NCBI RefSeq assembly: GCF_021389935.1
Contig: NZ_CP089979.1
Coordinates: 346,001 to 410,000 of the forward strand
DNA: 64,000 nucleotides
Direction of reading: 5' to 3'
Origin: Fulvivirga ligni
GTDB lineage: Bacteria > Bacteroidota > Bacteroidia > Cytophagales > Cyclobacteriaceae
Positions 29,835 to 38,158 of the stretch are shown here, piece after piece. The first letter of the stretch is position 1. Each line of letters opens with the position of its first letter. The notes under the pieces were generated by a model. That model had not been told where the DNA came from. It did no database searches and saw nothing but the letters and a program-made list of their open reading frames with translations. Made by a program: the position numbers and the translations under genes.

Positions 29835-30534
29835 TTTAGTCCTTATAGCCACATCATTCTGTACCCTTGCCCAAACTAAGGGACAAGTAAAGCAAAAGGC
29901 AGATTCTTTACTTGCTGAACTAGATTCCAGCACTATGTACATTCCTACAGGAATTAGGATTGGTACGGACGTTATCAGTATGGTAAAAACCTTCAGTAAG
30001 GATAATTACACTGAGCTTAACTTCTACGCTGATATTGATTTCCATAAATATCTATTCAATGTAGAATATGGACAGGTAGAAAGATCATTATTTAATGACA
30101 GCGCAGCTTATCATGTAAAAGGATCTTATTTCAAATTCGGTCCGGATATTAACTTCTTATACAAAGATCCGGACAGAAGTGCTCTATTCTTTGGATTAAG
30201 ATATGCCTTCACTAAATTTTCAGATGACCTTTCTTATATTAAGAACGATCCTACCTACGGACTACACGCAGCAAGAATTGAAAATGATGCAATCAACGCC
30301 AAGTGGTTTGAACTAGTAGGCGGTCTTAAAGTAAAAATATGGAAGACTATGTGGCTAGGCTATACCGCCAGATTTAAGTTTGGCGTTAACAGCTTTGAAG
30401 ATGAAAAGCTCATTCCTAATACCATACCAGGATATGGTAGAGCTGATGAAAAAGTGACCTGGGGATTTAACTACTGGTTGATCTTTAGGATACCGGTAAG
30501 GAATTCACCGGTTCCGTTTTATCCGAAAAAGTAA
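29815..30534 (+). CDS. DUF6048-type outer-membrane beta-barrel protein
   Basis: About 239 residues from the ATG at 29815 (a second ATG is one codon upstream; the longer frame from 29797 would give a poorer signal peptide). A signal peptide ending TLAQ is followed by alternating strands with many aromatic residues (YFKFGPDINFLYK, LFFGLRYAF, WGFNYWLIFRIP), as in small outer-membrane barrels. It overlaps the DUF6452 lipoprotein gene, so the pair is probably co-translated and may form one envelope unit. Its stop directly abuts the stop of convergent ftsY. Confidence 0.82.
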   Translation: MLKYLISLVLIATSFCTLAQTKGQVKQKADSLLAELDSSTMYIPTGIRIGTDVISMVKTFSKDNYTELNFYADIDFHKYLFNVEYGQVERSLFNDSAAYHVKGSYFKFGPDINFLYKDPDRSALFFGLRYAFTKFSDDLSYIKNDPTYGLHAARIENDAINAKWFELVGGLKVKIWKTMWLGYTARFKFGVNSFEDEKLIPNTIPGYGRADEKVTWGFNYWLIFRIPVRNSPVPFYPKK

Positions 30535-31497
30535 TTATTGCTTCTTGAAGAAAGAGTCTACAAACTCCATTTTATGAAATACTTGTAGGTCTTCTACTTT
30601 TTCGCCTACACCTATATACTTTACAGGTATTTTAAATTCATCAGATATTCCTATCACCACACCACCTTTGGCAGTACCATCTAGTTTGGTTATGGCCAAG
30701 GAAGTAACTTCTGTAGCTTTTGTGAATTCTCTAGCTTGAATGGTAGCATTCTGACCAGTACTACCATCTAGCACTAGCAATACTTCATGTGGAGCCTCAG
30801 GAATAAATTTCTGCATCACCCTTTTAATCTTAGAAAGCTCGTTCATAAGATTAACTTTAGTGTGAAGTCTACCGGCTGTATCGATGATTACTACATCAGC
30901 GCCGTCATCTACCCCCTGCTTTACAGCGTCAAAAGCTACGGCAGAAGGATCAGTATTCATACCTTTCGAAACTACAGGCACTCCTACTCTATCACCCCAA
31001 AGTTTTATCTGATCTACAGCAGCTGCTCTAAAAGTATCTGCCGCTCCCAGTACTACCTTAAGACCTTGATTTTTAAACTGTGCAGAAAGCTTTCCAATGG
31101 TAGTGGTCTTGCCCACTCCATTTACACCAACTACCATAATTACATAGGGTCTTTTTACATCCGTAGGGATACCAAAATCCTGGATATCTTCAGTGTTATT
31201 TTCAGCTAGAAGGCCTGCTATCTCTTCTCTAAGAATATTATCAAGCTCTTCCACGCCCATATACTTATCTCGGGCTACTCGCTCTTCTATGCGCTCAATA
31301 ATTTTAATGGTGGTGTTAACACCAACATCAGAGGTGATTAATATTTCTTCTAGTTCATCAAGTACCTCTTCGTCTACCTTAGACTTACCAACAACTGCCT
31401 TACCTAATTTAGAGAAAAAGCTCTCCTTAGACTTTTCAAGCCCCTTATCCAGGGACTCCTTCTTTTCTTTTGAAAATAAACCTCCAAAAATTGCCAT
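30535..31497 (-). CDS. ftsY: Signal recognition particle receptor FtsY
   Basis: A 320-residue SRP GTPase that docks ribosome-SRP complexes on the inner membrane. It has an N-domain four-helix bundle (about 1-100) and the G-domain with VVGVNGVGKTTTIGKL, DTFRAAA, DTAGR and TKLDGTAKGG. The long acidic A-domain of enterobacteria is absent, as usual here. It follows the rpmB-rpmG-DUF4295 genes, but a terminator-like hairpin lies between, so it may rely on readthrough or its own promoter. Confidence 0.98.
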   Translation of the reverse strand: MAIFGGLFSKEKKESLDKGLEKSKESFFSKLGKAVVGKSKVDEEVLDELEEILITSDVGVNTTIKIIERIEERVARDKYMGVEELDNILREEIAGLLAENNTEDIQDFGIPTDVKRPYVIMVVGVNGVGKTTTIGKLSAQFKNQGLKVVLGAADTFRAAAVDQIKLWGDRVGVPVVSKGMNTDPSAVAFDAVKQGVDDGADVVIIDTAGRLHTKVNLMNELSKIKRVMQKFIPEAPHEVLLVLDGSTGQNATIQAREFTKATEVTSLAITKLDGTAKGGVVIGISDEFKIPVKYIGVGEKVEDLQVFHKMEFVDSFFKKQ

Positions 31498-31570
31498 AAA
31501 ATTATCTGTTTGAACCGGCTGTTGGTTTCTGCGCCACCTTTTCGGTTATAAGTATCGGGTGAAAATAACA

Positions 31571-31608
31571 AAAAAGTCCCTTCCGAGTACTATTCAGAAG
31601 GGACTTTA
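31571..31608 (-). terminator. Terminator between the DUF4295 gene and ftsY
   Basis: An 11-bp stem AAAGTCCCTTC/GAAGGGACTTT (31573-31583 with 31597-31607) is followed on the minus strand by a T-run. It should end much of the ribosomal-protein transcript and lower ftsY expression. Confidence 0.82.
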
Positions 31609-31633
31609 ATAATGCTTTTATATAAGCTATTGT

Positions 31634-31789
31634 TTACTTTTTAGCTAAAGTATCTTTTACCTGATCAACAGGAACCATCTCTTCCCTGAAAGTATAAGCA
31701 CCAGTCTTCTCAGATCTTACCGCTCTAATTACTTTCGCAAAATTCTTACCTTCTTTTTTCTGAAGGGTTGCAACTACTTTCTTAGCCAT
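31634..31789 (-). CDS. DUF4295 family small basic protein
   Basis: A 51-codon gene starting MAKKVVATLQKKEGKNFAKV and ending VDQVKDTLAKK. This Lys-rich protein is found directly after rpmG in many Bacteroidota genomes and is thought to be associated with the ribosome; its exact role is not established. It lies two bases after the rpmG stop, so it belongs to the rpmB-rpmG transcript. Confidence 0.93.
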   Translation of the reverse strand: MAKKVVATLQKKEGKNFAKVIRAVRSEKTGAYTFREEMVPVDQVKDTLAKK

Positions 31790-31791
31790 AG

Positions 31792-31974
31792 TTATTTAAT
31801 TTCTTTGTGAACAGTATATTTTTTAAGAATAGGGTTATACTTCTTAAGCTCTAAACGCTCAGTAGTGTTTTTTCTATTCTTTGTAGTGATGTATCTTGAA
31901 GTTCCTGGTTTACCAGTTTCCTTGTGCTCAGTACACTCTAAAATCACCTGAACTCTGTTACCTTTCTTAGCCAT
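31792..31974 (-). CDS. rpmG: Ribosomal protein bL33
   Basis: A 60-residue ribosomal protein with the conserved [22 protein letters not shown] core. Only one Cys is present (ECTEH), so it is the zinc-free form, lacking the four-cysteine ribbon of the other type. It lies 28 bases downstream of rpmB. Confidence 0.98.
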   Translation of the reverse strand: MAKKGNRVQVILECTEHKETGKPGTSRYITTKNRKNTTERLELKKYNPILKKYTVHKEIK

Positions 31975-32002
31975 GATAAATGTTATTTAATGCTTTAATT
32001 AC

Positions 32003-32242
32003 TTAAACCAATGTGTTACCGTTTGCCCTGGCTTTTTTCAAAACGGCTGTAATACCATTCTTATTGATGGTTCTAATAGCAGAAGCAGATACCTTTAAAG
32101 TTACCCACTTGTCCTCCTCAGGGATATAGAATCTCTTCTTTTGAAGATTTGGATTGAATCTTCTTTTGGTTTTATTGTTTGCGTGTGAAACGTTATTTCC
32201 CACCTGAGGTCTCTTTCCGGTAATCTGGCAAACTCTTGACAT
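32003..32242 (-). CDS. rpmB: Ribosomal protein bL28
   Basis: A 79-residue ribosomal protein with the family signature [23 protein letters not shown] and the C-terminal [13 protein letters not shown] segment. First gene of the rpmB-rpmG-DUF4295 cluster, divergent from rocD. The 256-base intergenic region holds a near-consensus GATATTTG box for it (minus strand, about 32284-32291). Confidence 0.98.
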   Translation of the reverse strand: MSRVCQITGKRPQVGNNVSHANNKTKRRFNPNLQKKRFYIPEEDKWVTLKVSASAIRTINKNGITAVLKKARANGNTLV

Positions 32243-32410
32243 CTTTATAAAAAATTAAATTTGTACCTTTTTTATTTGGGTCTGCAAATATCGGAAAATT
32301 TTTAAGAATATTCAAAGTGCTATTTAAATTATTCTATAGAAAAATTTATCTAAGTGCATGAAAGCGCCCAGACAAGCCTCTATTTCCCTTTATTCTACGT
32401 GCAAATTTAT

Positions 32411-32418
32411 TACTTTTG
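32411..32418 (+). promoter_or_regulatory. -7 promoter box for rocD
   Basis: TACTTTTG matches TAnnTTTG. It lies 80 bases upstream of the rocD ATG in the divergent spacer shared with rpmB. Confidence 0.45.
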
Positions 32419-32498
32419 CGCCAAATTAATAAGCACCACGCCTTAATTAATATATAATTAACTAAAATAATAGATACACATTTAACTATTAAATAGAT

Positions 32499-33746
32499 AT
32501 GAACACTACTGTAAATCAAAAATTAGGCTCGCAGGAAGCTATTCAACTAGAAGATAAATATGGCGCTCATAATTATCATCCTCTTCCGGTAGTTTTATCT
32601 AAAGGTGAAGGTGTATACGTGTGGGATGCTGAAGGTAAAAGATATTTTGATTTCCTTTCTGCCTACAGCGCTGTAAATCAGGGACACTGCCATCCCAAAA
32701 TTATTAACACATTAAAAGAACAAGCAGAAACTCTTACGCTTACCTCCCGTGCCTTTTATAATGATGTATTAGGTGCTTATGAGCAGTTTGTAACCAGCTA
32801 TTTCGGTTTCGAGAAGGTTTTACCTATGAATACTGGAGCAGAAGCTGTGGAGACTGCCTTAAAAATATGTCGTAAGTATGCTTATGAGAAAAGGGGAATA
32901 GATGAAAATAAAGCCAGAATCATAGTTTGTGATGGCAACTTCCACGGCAGAACCACTACAATAATCTCTTTCTCCAATGATGAGGATGCAAAAAACAACT
33001 TTGGCCCTTACACTCCAGGTTTCATTTCTGTAGCATACAATGATCTTGAGGCACTAGAAAGAGTTCTTCAAGAAGATAATATCGCAGGATTTTTAGTAGA
33101 GCCTATCCAAGGTGAAGCAGGTGTAATGGTTCCGGATGAAGGTTATTTAAAGAAGGCCTATGAATTATGTCAGAAGTATGGGGTTCTTTTCATTGCGGAT
33201 GAAATTCAAACAGGTATAGCAAGGACAGGTAAGCTGCTCGCTTGCTCACATGAAGATCTTAAGCCAGACATGCTTTTATTAGGAAAAGCCCTTTCTGGTG
33301 GTGTTTATCCAGTATCAGCAGTATTGGCTGATAAGCACATTATGGAAGTGATAAAGCCAGGCCAGCACGGCAGTACATTCGGAGGAAATCCGCTGGGCTG
33401 TAAGGTAGCTATGGCAGCTCTTGAAGTGGTAGAGGATGAGAAACTAGCAGAAAATGCTGATAAATTAGGGATTATATTTAGAGCTCGCATGGAAGAGCTT
33501 ATAGCCAAAACGGATCTGGCTACATTAGTGAGAGGTAAAGGACTTCTAAATGCAGTTGTTATCAATGACACACCAGATAGCTCTACTGCCTGGGATTTAT
33601 GTGTAGCATTAAAAGATAATGGCCTTTTAGCTAAACCTACACATGGAAACATTATCCGATTTGCCCCTCCATTGGTAATGAATGAGGCACAACTTAGTGA
33701 GTGCTGCGATATAATAGAAAAAACGTTTTTAGAATTTAATAAGTAA
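32499..33746 (+). CDS. rocD: Ornithine aminotransferase
   Basis: A 415-residue class III PLP transaminase that converts ornithine and 2-oxoglutarate to glutamate semialdehyde and glutamate. The PLP lysine is Lys263 in [30 protein letters not shown] and [16 protein letters not shown] are also characteristic. The N-terminal [16 protein letters not shown] is specific to ornithine rather than acetylornithine transaminases. The next gene starts after seven bases. Confidence 0.97.
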   Translation: MNTTVNQKLGSQEAIQLEDKYGAHNYHPLPVVLSKGEGVYVWDAEGKRYFDFLSAYSAVNQGHCHPKIINTLKEQAETLTLTSRAFYNDVLGAYEQFVTSYFGFEKVLPMNTGAEAVETALKICRKYAYEKRGIDENKARIIVCDGNFHGRTTTIISFSNDEDAKNNFGPYTPGFISVAYNDLEALERVLQEDNIAGFLVEPIQGEAGVMVPDEGYLKKAYELCQKYGVLFIADEIQTGIARTGKLLACSHEDLKPDMLLLGKALSGGVYPVSAVLADKHIMEVIKPGQHGSTFGGNPLGCKVAMAALEVVEDEKLAENADKLGIIFRARMEELIAKTDLATLVRGKGLLNAVVINDTPDSSTAWDLCVALKDNGLLAKPTHGNIIRFAPPLVMNEAQLSECCDIIEKTFLEFNK

Positions 33747-33753
33747 GAAGCAG

Positions 33754-34611
33754 ATGTTAAGAGTAGGCGGGGTTCCAGAACACTTTAACTTACCTATCCA
33801 TTTAAGTATTGAAAATGGAGCTTTTAAAAAAGAAGGAGTTGAAGTAACCTGGACAGATTATCCTGGTGGAACCGGGGAGATGAACAGAGCTTTAAGAAAT
33901 GATGAATGTGATGTATGTATTTTACTTACAGAGGGCATCATCAACGACATAATTAATGGCAATCCATCAAAAATAATCAGCCCTTATGTGGTTTCTCCAC
34001 TTATCTGGGGAGTACATACAGGCAAAAATAGTGACGTACATCATTACGATCAGATATTTGATAAGAATATCGCAATTAGTCGCTTCGGATCTGGCTCTCA
34101 TTTAATGCCTACTGTAGATGCTCTTACTAAAGGTAAAAAAATGGCTGAAGAGCAATTCATTCCGGTTCAAAACCTGAATGGAGCTCTTGAGTCATTAAAC
34201 AATGGCAATACCGATATTTTTTATTGGGAAAAATACACTACCAAACCCTATGTGAAGCAAGGCTATTTGCGCCGAATAGGTGAATTCATTTCTCCGTGGC
34301 CGTGCTTTATGATAGCTGCCAGTGATAAAGTGATAGCCGAACAGCCAGAAATATTAGATAAGTTTTTAAGGGTAGTGCATAAGGCATGTGCAGAGTTCAT
34401 GAAAAATGAAGATGCCATCACCATGACTAGCGAAAGATATGATATACCATTGCAAGATGCTAAATATTGGTATCATGCCACAGAATGGGCTACTGACGGA
34501 TGGGTAAGTGATAAGATGCTGAGCAGTGTATTGTTTACCTTAAAAGAAGCAGGTATAGCCGATGAATCTGCCAATTTGGATAATGTAATCTGGAAAAGGC
34601 AAAGACAATAA
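33754..34611 (+). CDS. Cytosolic type-2 periplasmic-binding-protein-fold protein (Ca3427/NMT1-like)
   Basis: A 285-residue protein with the fold of ABC-transporter binding proteins (NMT1/ThiY-like): it begins directly with the first strand (LRVGGVPEHFNLPIHLSIENG), followed by AFKKEGVEVTW and DVCILLTEG, and has no signal peptide. It resembles the Ca3427-like subgroup, which also occurs in fungi; I am fairly but not fully sure. No ABC permease or ATPase gene is nearby. Its start lies seven bases after rocD, so it may bind a ligand in amino-acid or cofactor metabolism, but the ligand is unknown. Confidence 0.8.
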   Translation: MLRVGGVPEHFNLPIHLSIENGAFKKEGVEVTWTDYPGGTGEMNRALRNDECDVCILLTEGIINDIINGNPSKIISPYVVSPLIWGVHTGKNSDVHHYDQIFDKNIAISRFGSGSHLMPTVDALTKGKKMAEEQFIPVQNLNGALESLNNGNTDIFYWEKYTTKPYVKQGYLRRIGEFISPWPCFMIAASDKVIAEQPEILDKFLRVVHKACAEFMKNEDAITMTSERYDIPLQDAKYWYHATEWATDGWVSDKMLSSVLFTLKEAGIADESANLDNVIWKRQRQ

Positions 34612-34661
34612 ATAACCCGATATTTTAATTTATTACTAGGCAGGATCTTATGCTTCTTATC

Positions 34662-34669
34662 TAAATTTG
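34662..34669 (+). promoter_or_regulatory. -7 promoter box for hemB
   Basis: TAAATTTG, a TAnnTTTG match 26 bases before the hemB ATG, so hemB need not depend on the rocD promoter. Confidence 0.5.
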
Positions 34670-34695
34670 CCCTGTCCACATAAAGACCTTCAATT

Positions 34696-35679
34696 ATGAT
34701 CACCAGACCAAGAAGAAACCGTAAATCAGCTGCTATACGCTCGTTAGTAGAAGAGACAAAAGTGACCACTGACGATCTAATTTTGCCTCTATTCCTGCTC
34801 GAAGATCCAAAAGGAAAAGTAGAGGTAAAATCTATGCCAGGCATTTACAGGCTGGGCATTGACCAGATGCTGAAAGAAATTGAAGAGTGCCTCAGCCTAG
34901 GAGTAAAAGCTTTTGACATCTTCCCTGTGGTAGATGAAAGCCATAAAGACAAATACGCCACAAAAAGCCATGACAATAGTTTCTTTTATCAGCAAGCATT
35001 AAAGAAAGTGAAAGAAACTTTCCCAGAGGCTTGCGTGATGACTGACGTGGCCATGGACCCTTACAGCTCTGACGGGCATGATGGCCTAGTAGACAAGGAC
35101 GGCAAAATCCTTAATGATGAAACGCTGGACATCTTAGGTAAAATGGCACTTTCTCAGGCAGAATCTGGTGCAGACATCATTGGGCCATCTGACATGATGG
35201 ACGGACGTGTGGGTTATATCCGAGATGTATTAGATGCCAATGGCTTTACAGATGTATCTATCATGTCATACACAGCGAAATATGCCAGTGCATTTTATGG
35301 ACCTTTTAGAGATGCTTTGGACTCTGCTCCTAAAAGTGGTGACAAGAAGACCTATCAAATGAATCCTGCCAACCAAAGAGAAGCTTTAATAGAAGCAGAT
35401 TTGGATGTGCAGGAAGGTGCAGATTTTCTTATGGTAAAGCCCGCATTAGCTTACCTGGATATTATCAAGCTTCTGAAAGACAGTTATGATCTGCCTATAG
35501 CTGCCTATCATGTAAGTGGCGAATACTCCATGTTAATAGCTGCTGCTCAAAATGGCTGGTTAGATAAGGTGCCGGTAATGAATGAAATGCTTGTGAGCAT
35601 GAAGCGAGCTGGTGCAGATATCATTCTTACTTACTGTGCTAAAGAATTTGCTCAGCTAAAAAAAGAAGGGAAACTGTAA
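34696..35679 (+). CDS. hemB: Porphobilinogen synthase (delta-aminolevulinic acid dehydratase)
   Basis: A 327-residue enzyme that condenses two 5-aminolevulinate molecules to porphobilinogen in heme synthesis. The two Schiff-base lysines are Lys195 (SYTAKYASAFYGPFR) and Lys248 (LMVKPALAYLD). The metal-site segment reads DVAMDPYSSDGHDG, without the cysteine triplet of zinc-dependent forms, so it is of the zinc-independent (magnesium or potassium) class. It abuts a convergent small gene at its stop codon. Confidence 0.98.
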   Translation: MITRPRRNRKSAAIRSLVEETKVTTDDLILPLFLLEDPKGKVEVKSMPGIYRLGIDQMLKEIEECLSLGVKAFDIFPVVDESHKDKYATKSHDNSFFYQQALKKVKETFPEACVMTDVAMDPYSSDGHDGLVDKDGKILNDETLDILGKMALSQAESGADIIGPSDMMDGRVGYIRDVLDANGFTDVSIMSYTAKYASAFYGPFRDALDSAPKSGDKKTYQMNPANQREALIEADLDVQEGADFLMVKPALAYLDIIKLLKDSYDLPIAAYHVSGEYSMLIAAAQNGWLDKVPVMNEMLVSMKRAGADIILTYCAKEFAQLKKEGKL

Positions 35680-35883
35680 TTAGATTTCCCTGATTTCAAA
35701 ATCATCTCCACGGCCAAATCTAACCAGGTCGTGGATTTCATATTGTTCCAGCGTATAGAGATCTTTCAGCAGAAAGTTCTCATCATTTATTCTCTTCAAT
35801 GTTTCAAACTCATAAACTTCTCCATAGTTTATCAGTTTGTACCTCCACCCTACACGCATGGCATTTATTGATAATCCTTTCAT
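35680..35883 (-). CDS. Small conserved-looking protein of unknown function (67 residues)
   Basis: A short hydrophilic protein with a regular alternation of charged and hydrophobic residues (YKLINYGEVYEFETLKRI, LLKDLYTLEQYEIHDLV) that reads as a small beta-barrel or SH3-like fold. It is 19 bases downstream of the GroES-like gene and on the same strand, and its stop touches the hemB stop. No motif assigns a role. That it is coding is supported by its position in the operon and good start context. Confidence 0.65.
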   Translation of the reverse strand: MKGLSINAMRVGWRYKLINYGEVYEFETLKRINDENFLLKDLYTLEQYEIHDLVRFGRGDDFEIREI

Positions 35884-35902
35884 GCTTCTCTAACAACTCT
35901 TA

Positions 35903-36280
35903 TTAAAAATCCTCCTCGCGCTCCAGCATTAAAATAGAACTTTGCGAGACTATGAAATATCTTTCATTCTCATAAATCACTTCTATAGCTCCTTTTTGAA
36001 GAAAGATAGCTAAATCACCTTCTTCAGCCTGTAGGGGAATATATTTTGTTTGTTCATCTTTACCCTTCCATGCATCCTCCTCATCAGAGGGCAAAGGGAG
36101 AGGATAACCAGGACCAACTTTGATAATATAACCGCTCTGTATTTTTTCCTTCTCCTGAACGCCAGGAGGCAAAAACAGACCACTATCAGTTTTATCTGAC
36201 TGCTTTACCGGCTTCACCAGCACACGGTCACCTACTACTATCAGTTTTTTCAATTTGCTGTCAGGAGTTATACTCTGCAT
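35903..36280 (-). CDS. GroES-like co-chaperonin paralogue
   Basis: A 125-residue protein, longer than the usual 95. It has the GroES opening VGDRVLVKPVKQSDKTDSGLFLPP and the closing IEVIYENERYFIVSQSSILML. The stretch in between contains an insertion (PLPLPSDEEDAWKGKDEQTKYIP). No groEL is adjacent, so it is probably a second, divergent co-chaperonin rather than the main GroES. It is two bases downstream of rmuC. The canonical mobile-loop sequence (GGI/VVLP) is here SGLFLPP. Confidence 0.85.
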   Translation of the reverse strand: MQSITPDSKLKKLIVVGDRVLVKPVKQSDKTDSGLFLPPGVQEKEKIQSGYIIKVGPGYPLPLPSDEEDAWKGKDEQTKYIPLQAEEGDLAIFLQKGAIEVIYENERYFIVSQSSILMLEREEDF

Positions 36281-36282
36281 AA

Positions 36283-37581
36283 TTAACTGTCTGCTCTGTC
36301 TATTAGTTTTGGATCAATAGTTTTACTAGCCTTAGCGCCTAGCTCTCGTAATCTTTCTGACTTTCTCACTAGATTATCTTTTCCTTCATACAGTTTTTTC
36401 ATGGCATCTGTATAGGCATTCTGAGTGATTCTGAGGTTATTACCTACTTTTTTAAGATCCTCAATAAAAGCCACAAACTTATCATATAAATTACCGCCCT
36501 GGCGTGCAATCTCTAAAGCATTCTGACTCTGGTATTCGTTCTTCCAAATATTAGCAATGGTTCTTAACGTAGCCATAAGTGTAGATGGGCTCACTATGAC
36601 AATGTTCTTATCATAAGCATCGTTGAAAAGCTGAGCATCTCCCTGAACAGCGGTACTGAAAGCTGGCTCTATAGGAATGAACATAAGAATAAAGTCTAAG
36701 CCCTGAACACCATGAAGCTGCTGATACTTTTTTAGATCCAGGCCTTTGATATGGTTCTTCATAGAAAGAAGATGCGCCTTTAAATTGATCATCCGCTCTT
36801 CTTCATCGCCACTTACATATCGCTCATAGGCAATCAAAGACACTTTCGAATCTATAATAATATTTTTATCATCTGGCAGCTTTACAATTACATCGGGCTG
36901 TAGTCTTCTGCCCTCCTCATTAGTAAATGATTCCTGAATAAAATACTCACGCCCTTTTTCCAAGCCTGATTTCTCTAAAATACTTTCTAAGATAAATTCA
37001 CCCCAGGTACCCTGAGTTTTAGTATCTCCTTTAAGGGCCTTAGTAAGATTTTCAGCTTCTTTGGTCATCTGCTGATTGAGCTCCCGAAGGCCACGAAGCT
37101 GCTCTCTTAAAGCACTGCTCTGTTCAAGACTTTCTTTGCTGTTCAGCTCCACCTTTTTCTCAAACTCAACTATTCGTTCCTTCAGAGGATTTAATAGTTC
37201 ACCAAGATTTACCTTATTCTGATCAGTAAATTTTCTGCTTTTCTCTTCAAAGATTTCATTGGCCAGGTTTTTAAACTCTAAGGCAAAACGTTCTTGCAGT
37301 TTCTCCAGCTCCTGCTTTTGCTCACCAAGTTTTTCCTTTAAGTTATTATAATTAGCCTCGGTGGTGGAAAGATTATTATTGAGTTCAAGCACCTTATTTC
37401 TCTCGGCGGCTAGCTCTTGCTTAATCTGACCAGATTCTGCCACCAAAGTAGTGATTCTCTCTTCTGCTATTTTTTTCTCAGCAGAAAACTCCAAAGTATT
37501 ACTTGAAAATTTAAATTTTGCTATAAACCAGGTAGCAACTCCACCTATAAGCAAACCCACGACTAGCCAAATGATTTCCAT
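36283..37581 (-). CDS. rmuC: DNA recombination protein RmuC
   Basis: A 432-residue protein with one N-terminal membrane helix (about 3-20), a long coiled coil (about 30-160, Glu/Lys/Gln-rich) and the RmuC nuclease-like domain (GTWGEFILESILEKSGL, QPDVIVKLPDDKNIIIDSKVSL, FIPIEPAFSTA, STLMATLRTIANIWKNEYQSQNALEIA). RmuC limits inversions at short inverted repeats in E. coli; the domain belongs to the PD-(D/E)xK-like group, and the DSK motif is visible. Part of the minus-strand run from the S41 gene. Confidence 0.96.
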   Translation of the reverse strand: MEIIWLVVGLLIGGVATWFIAKFKFSSNTLEFSAEKKIAEERITTLVAESGQIKQELAAERNKVLELNNNLSTTEANYNNLKEKLGEQKQELEKLQERFALEFKNLANEIFEEKSRKFTDQNKVNLGELLNPLKERIVEFEKKVELNSKESLEQSSALREQLRGLRELNQQMTKEAENLTKALKGDTKTQGTWGEFILESILEKSGLEKGREYFIQESFTNEEGRRLQPDVIVKLPDDKNIIIDSKVSLIAYERYVSGDEEERMINLKAHLLSMKNHIKGLDLKKYQQLHGVQGLDFILMFIPIEPAFSTAVQGDAQLFNDAYDKNIVIVSPSTLMATLRTIANIWKNEYQSQNALEIARQGGNLYDKFVAFIEDLKKVGNNLRITQNAYTDAMKKLYEGKDNLVRKSERLRELGAKASKTIDPKLIDRADS

Positions 37582-37611
37582 GGGTCAAAGATGCTTGAAA
37601 ATATCTAAAAA

Positions 37612-38103
37612 TTAAACTCCCGAGCTAGCTAAAGCCAGGTCTCGCTCCTCTTCTTCAGGCATGTATTTAGAGAATTCTATTTTCCTCCTGAGATTATATA
37701 CTTCCTGATCTATGCGCTTAAAGTTAAAGGGGTACCATAATGAAGATTTGAAATAAATTTCTTTTCCAAAGCCAAAATCACGATAAAGTTGAATGACATG
37801 CACACCGGTGAGGCTTTTTAGTTCGATGTCTCTTACCTCAGTATATGGTAATTGGATCTCCTGCCCCTGCTCTACCAGATAGAGGAAATGATCATCATAT
37901 TCTATGTTCTTAAGCTTGGCCGTGCGCAGCCAGAATATCTTATAGAAGAAGAAGCTGTAATAGGCGATATTAAATAAAACGAAACCTTTATTTTCCGATT
38001 CAAAAACTGCAAAAATCATAGCTCCTAATAATACTATCCAAATCAAAAAGTTGAAGACTATATAATATCTCACCTTCTTAGAGGACAATATTCTAGATCG
38101 CAT
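37612..38103 (-). CDS. Inner-membrane protein with a PH-like cytosolic domain, unknown function
   Basis: A 163-residue protein with two adjacent membrane helices (about 10-33 and 36-56) followed by a beta-rich domain of about 100 residues (NIEYDDHFLYLVEQGQEIQLPYTEV, then ELKSLTGVHVIQLYR), which resembles bacterial PH-like domains. No enzymatic motif is seen. It lies between hmgA and rmuC in the same direction, but a link to either is not evident. Confidence 0.72.
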   Translation of the reverse strand: MRSRILSSKKVRYYIVFNFLIWIVLLGAMIFAVFESENKGFVLFNIAYYSFFFYKIFWLRTAKLKNIEYDDHFLYLVEQGQEIQLPYTEVRDIELKSLTGVHVIQLYRDFGFGKEIYFKSSLWYPFNFKRIDQEVYNLRRKIEFSKYMPEEEERDLALASSGV

Positions 38104-38158
38104 AGCTTTTCACGGTAGGTTAGTTACTTAATTTAATCATAAAATCGCATTAATTCAA

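Noticed and set aside
30787..31209. Plus-strand frame of 140 codons inside ftsY
   Set aside because: ftsY is unmistakable on the other strand with all GTPase motifs; this is a chance frame.
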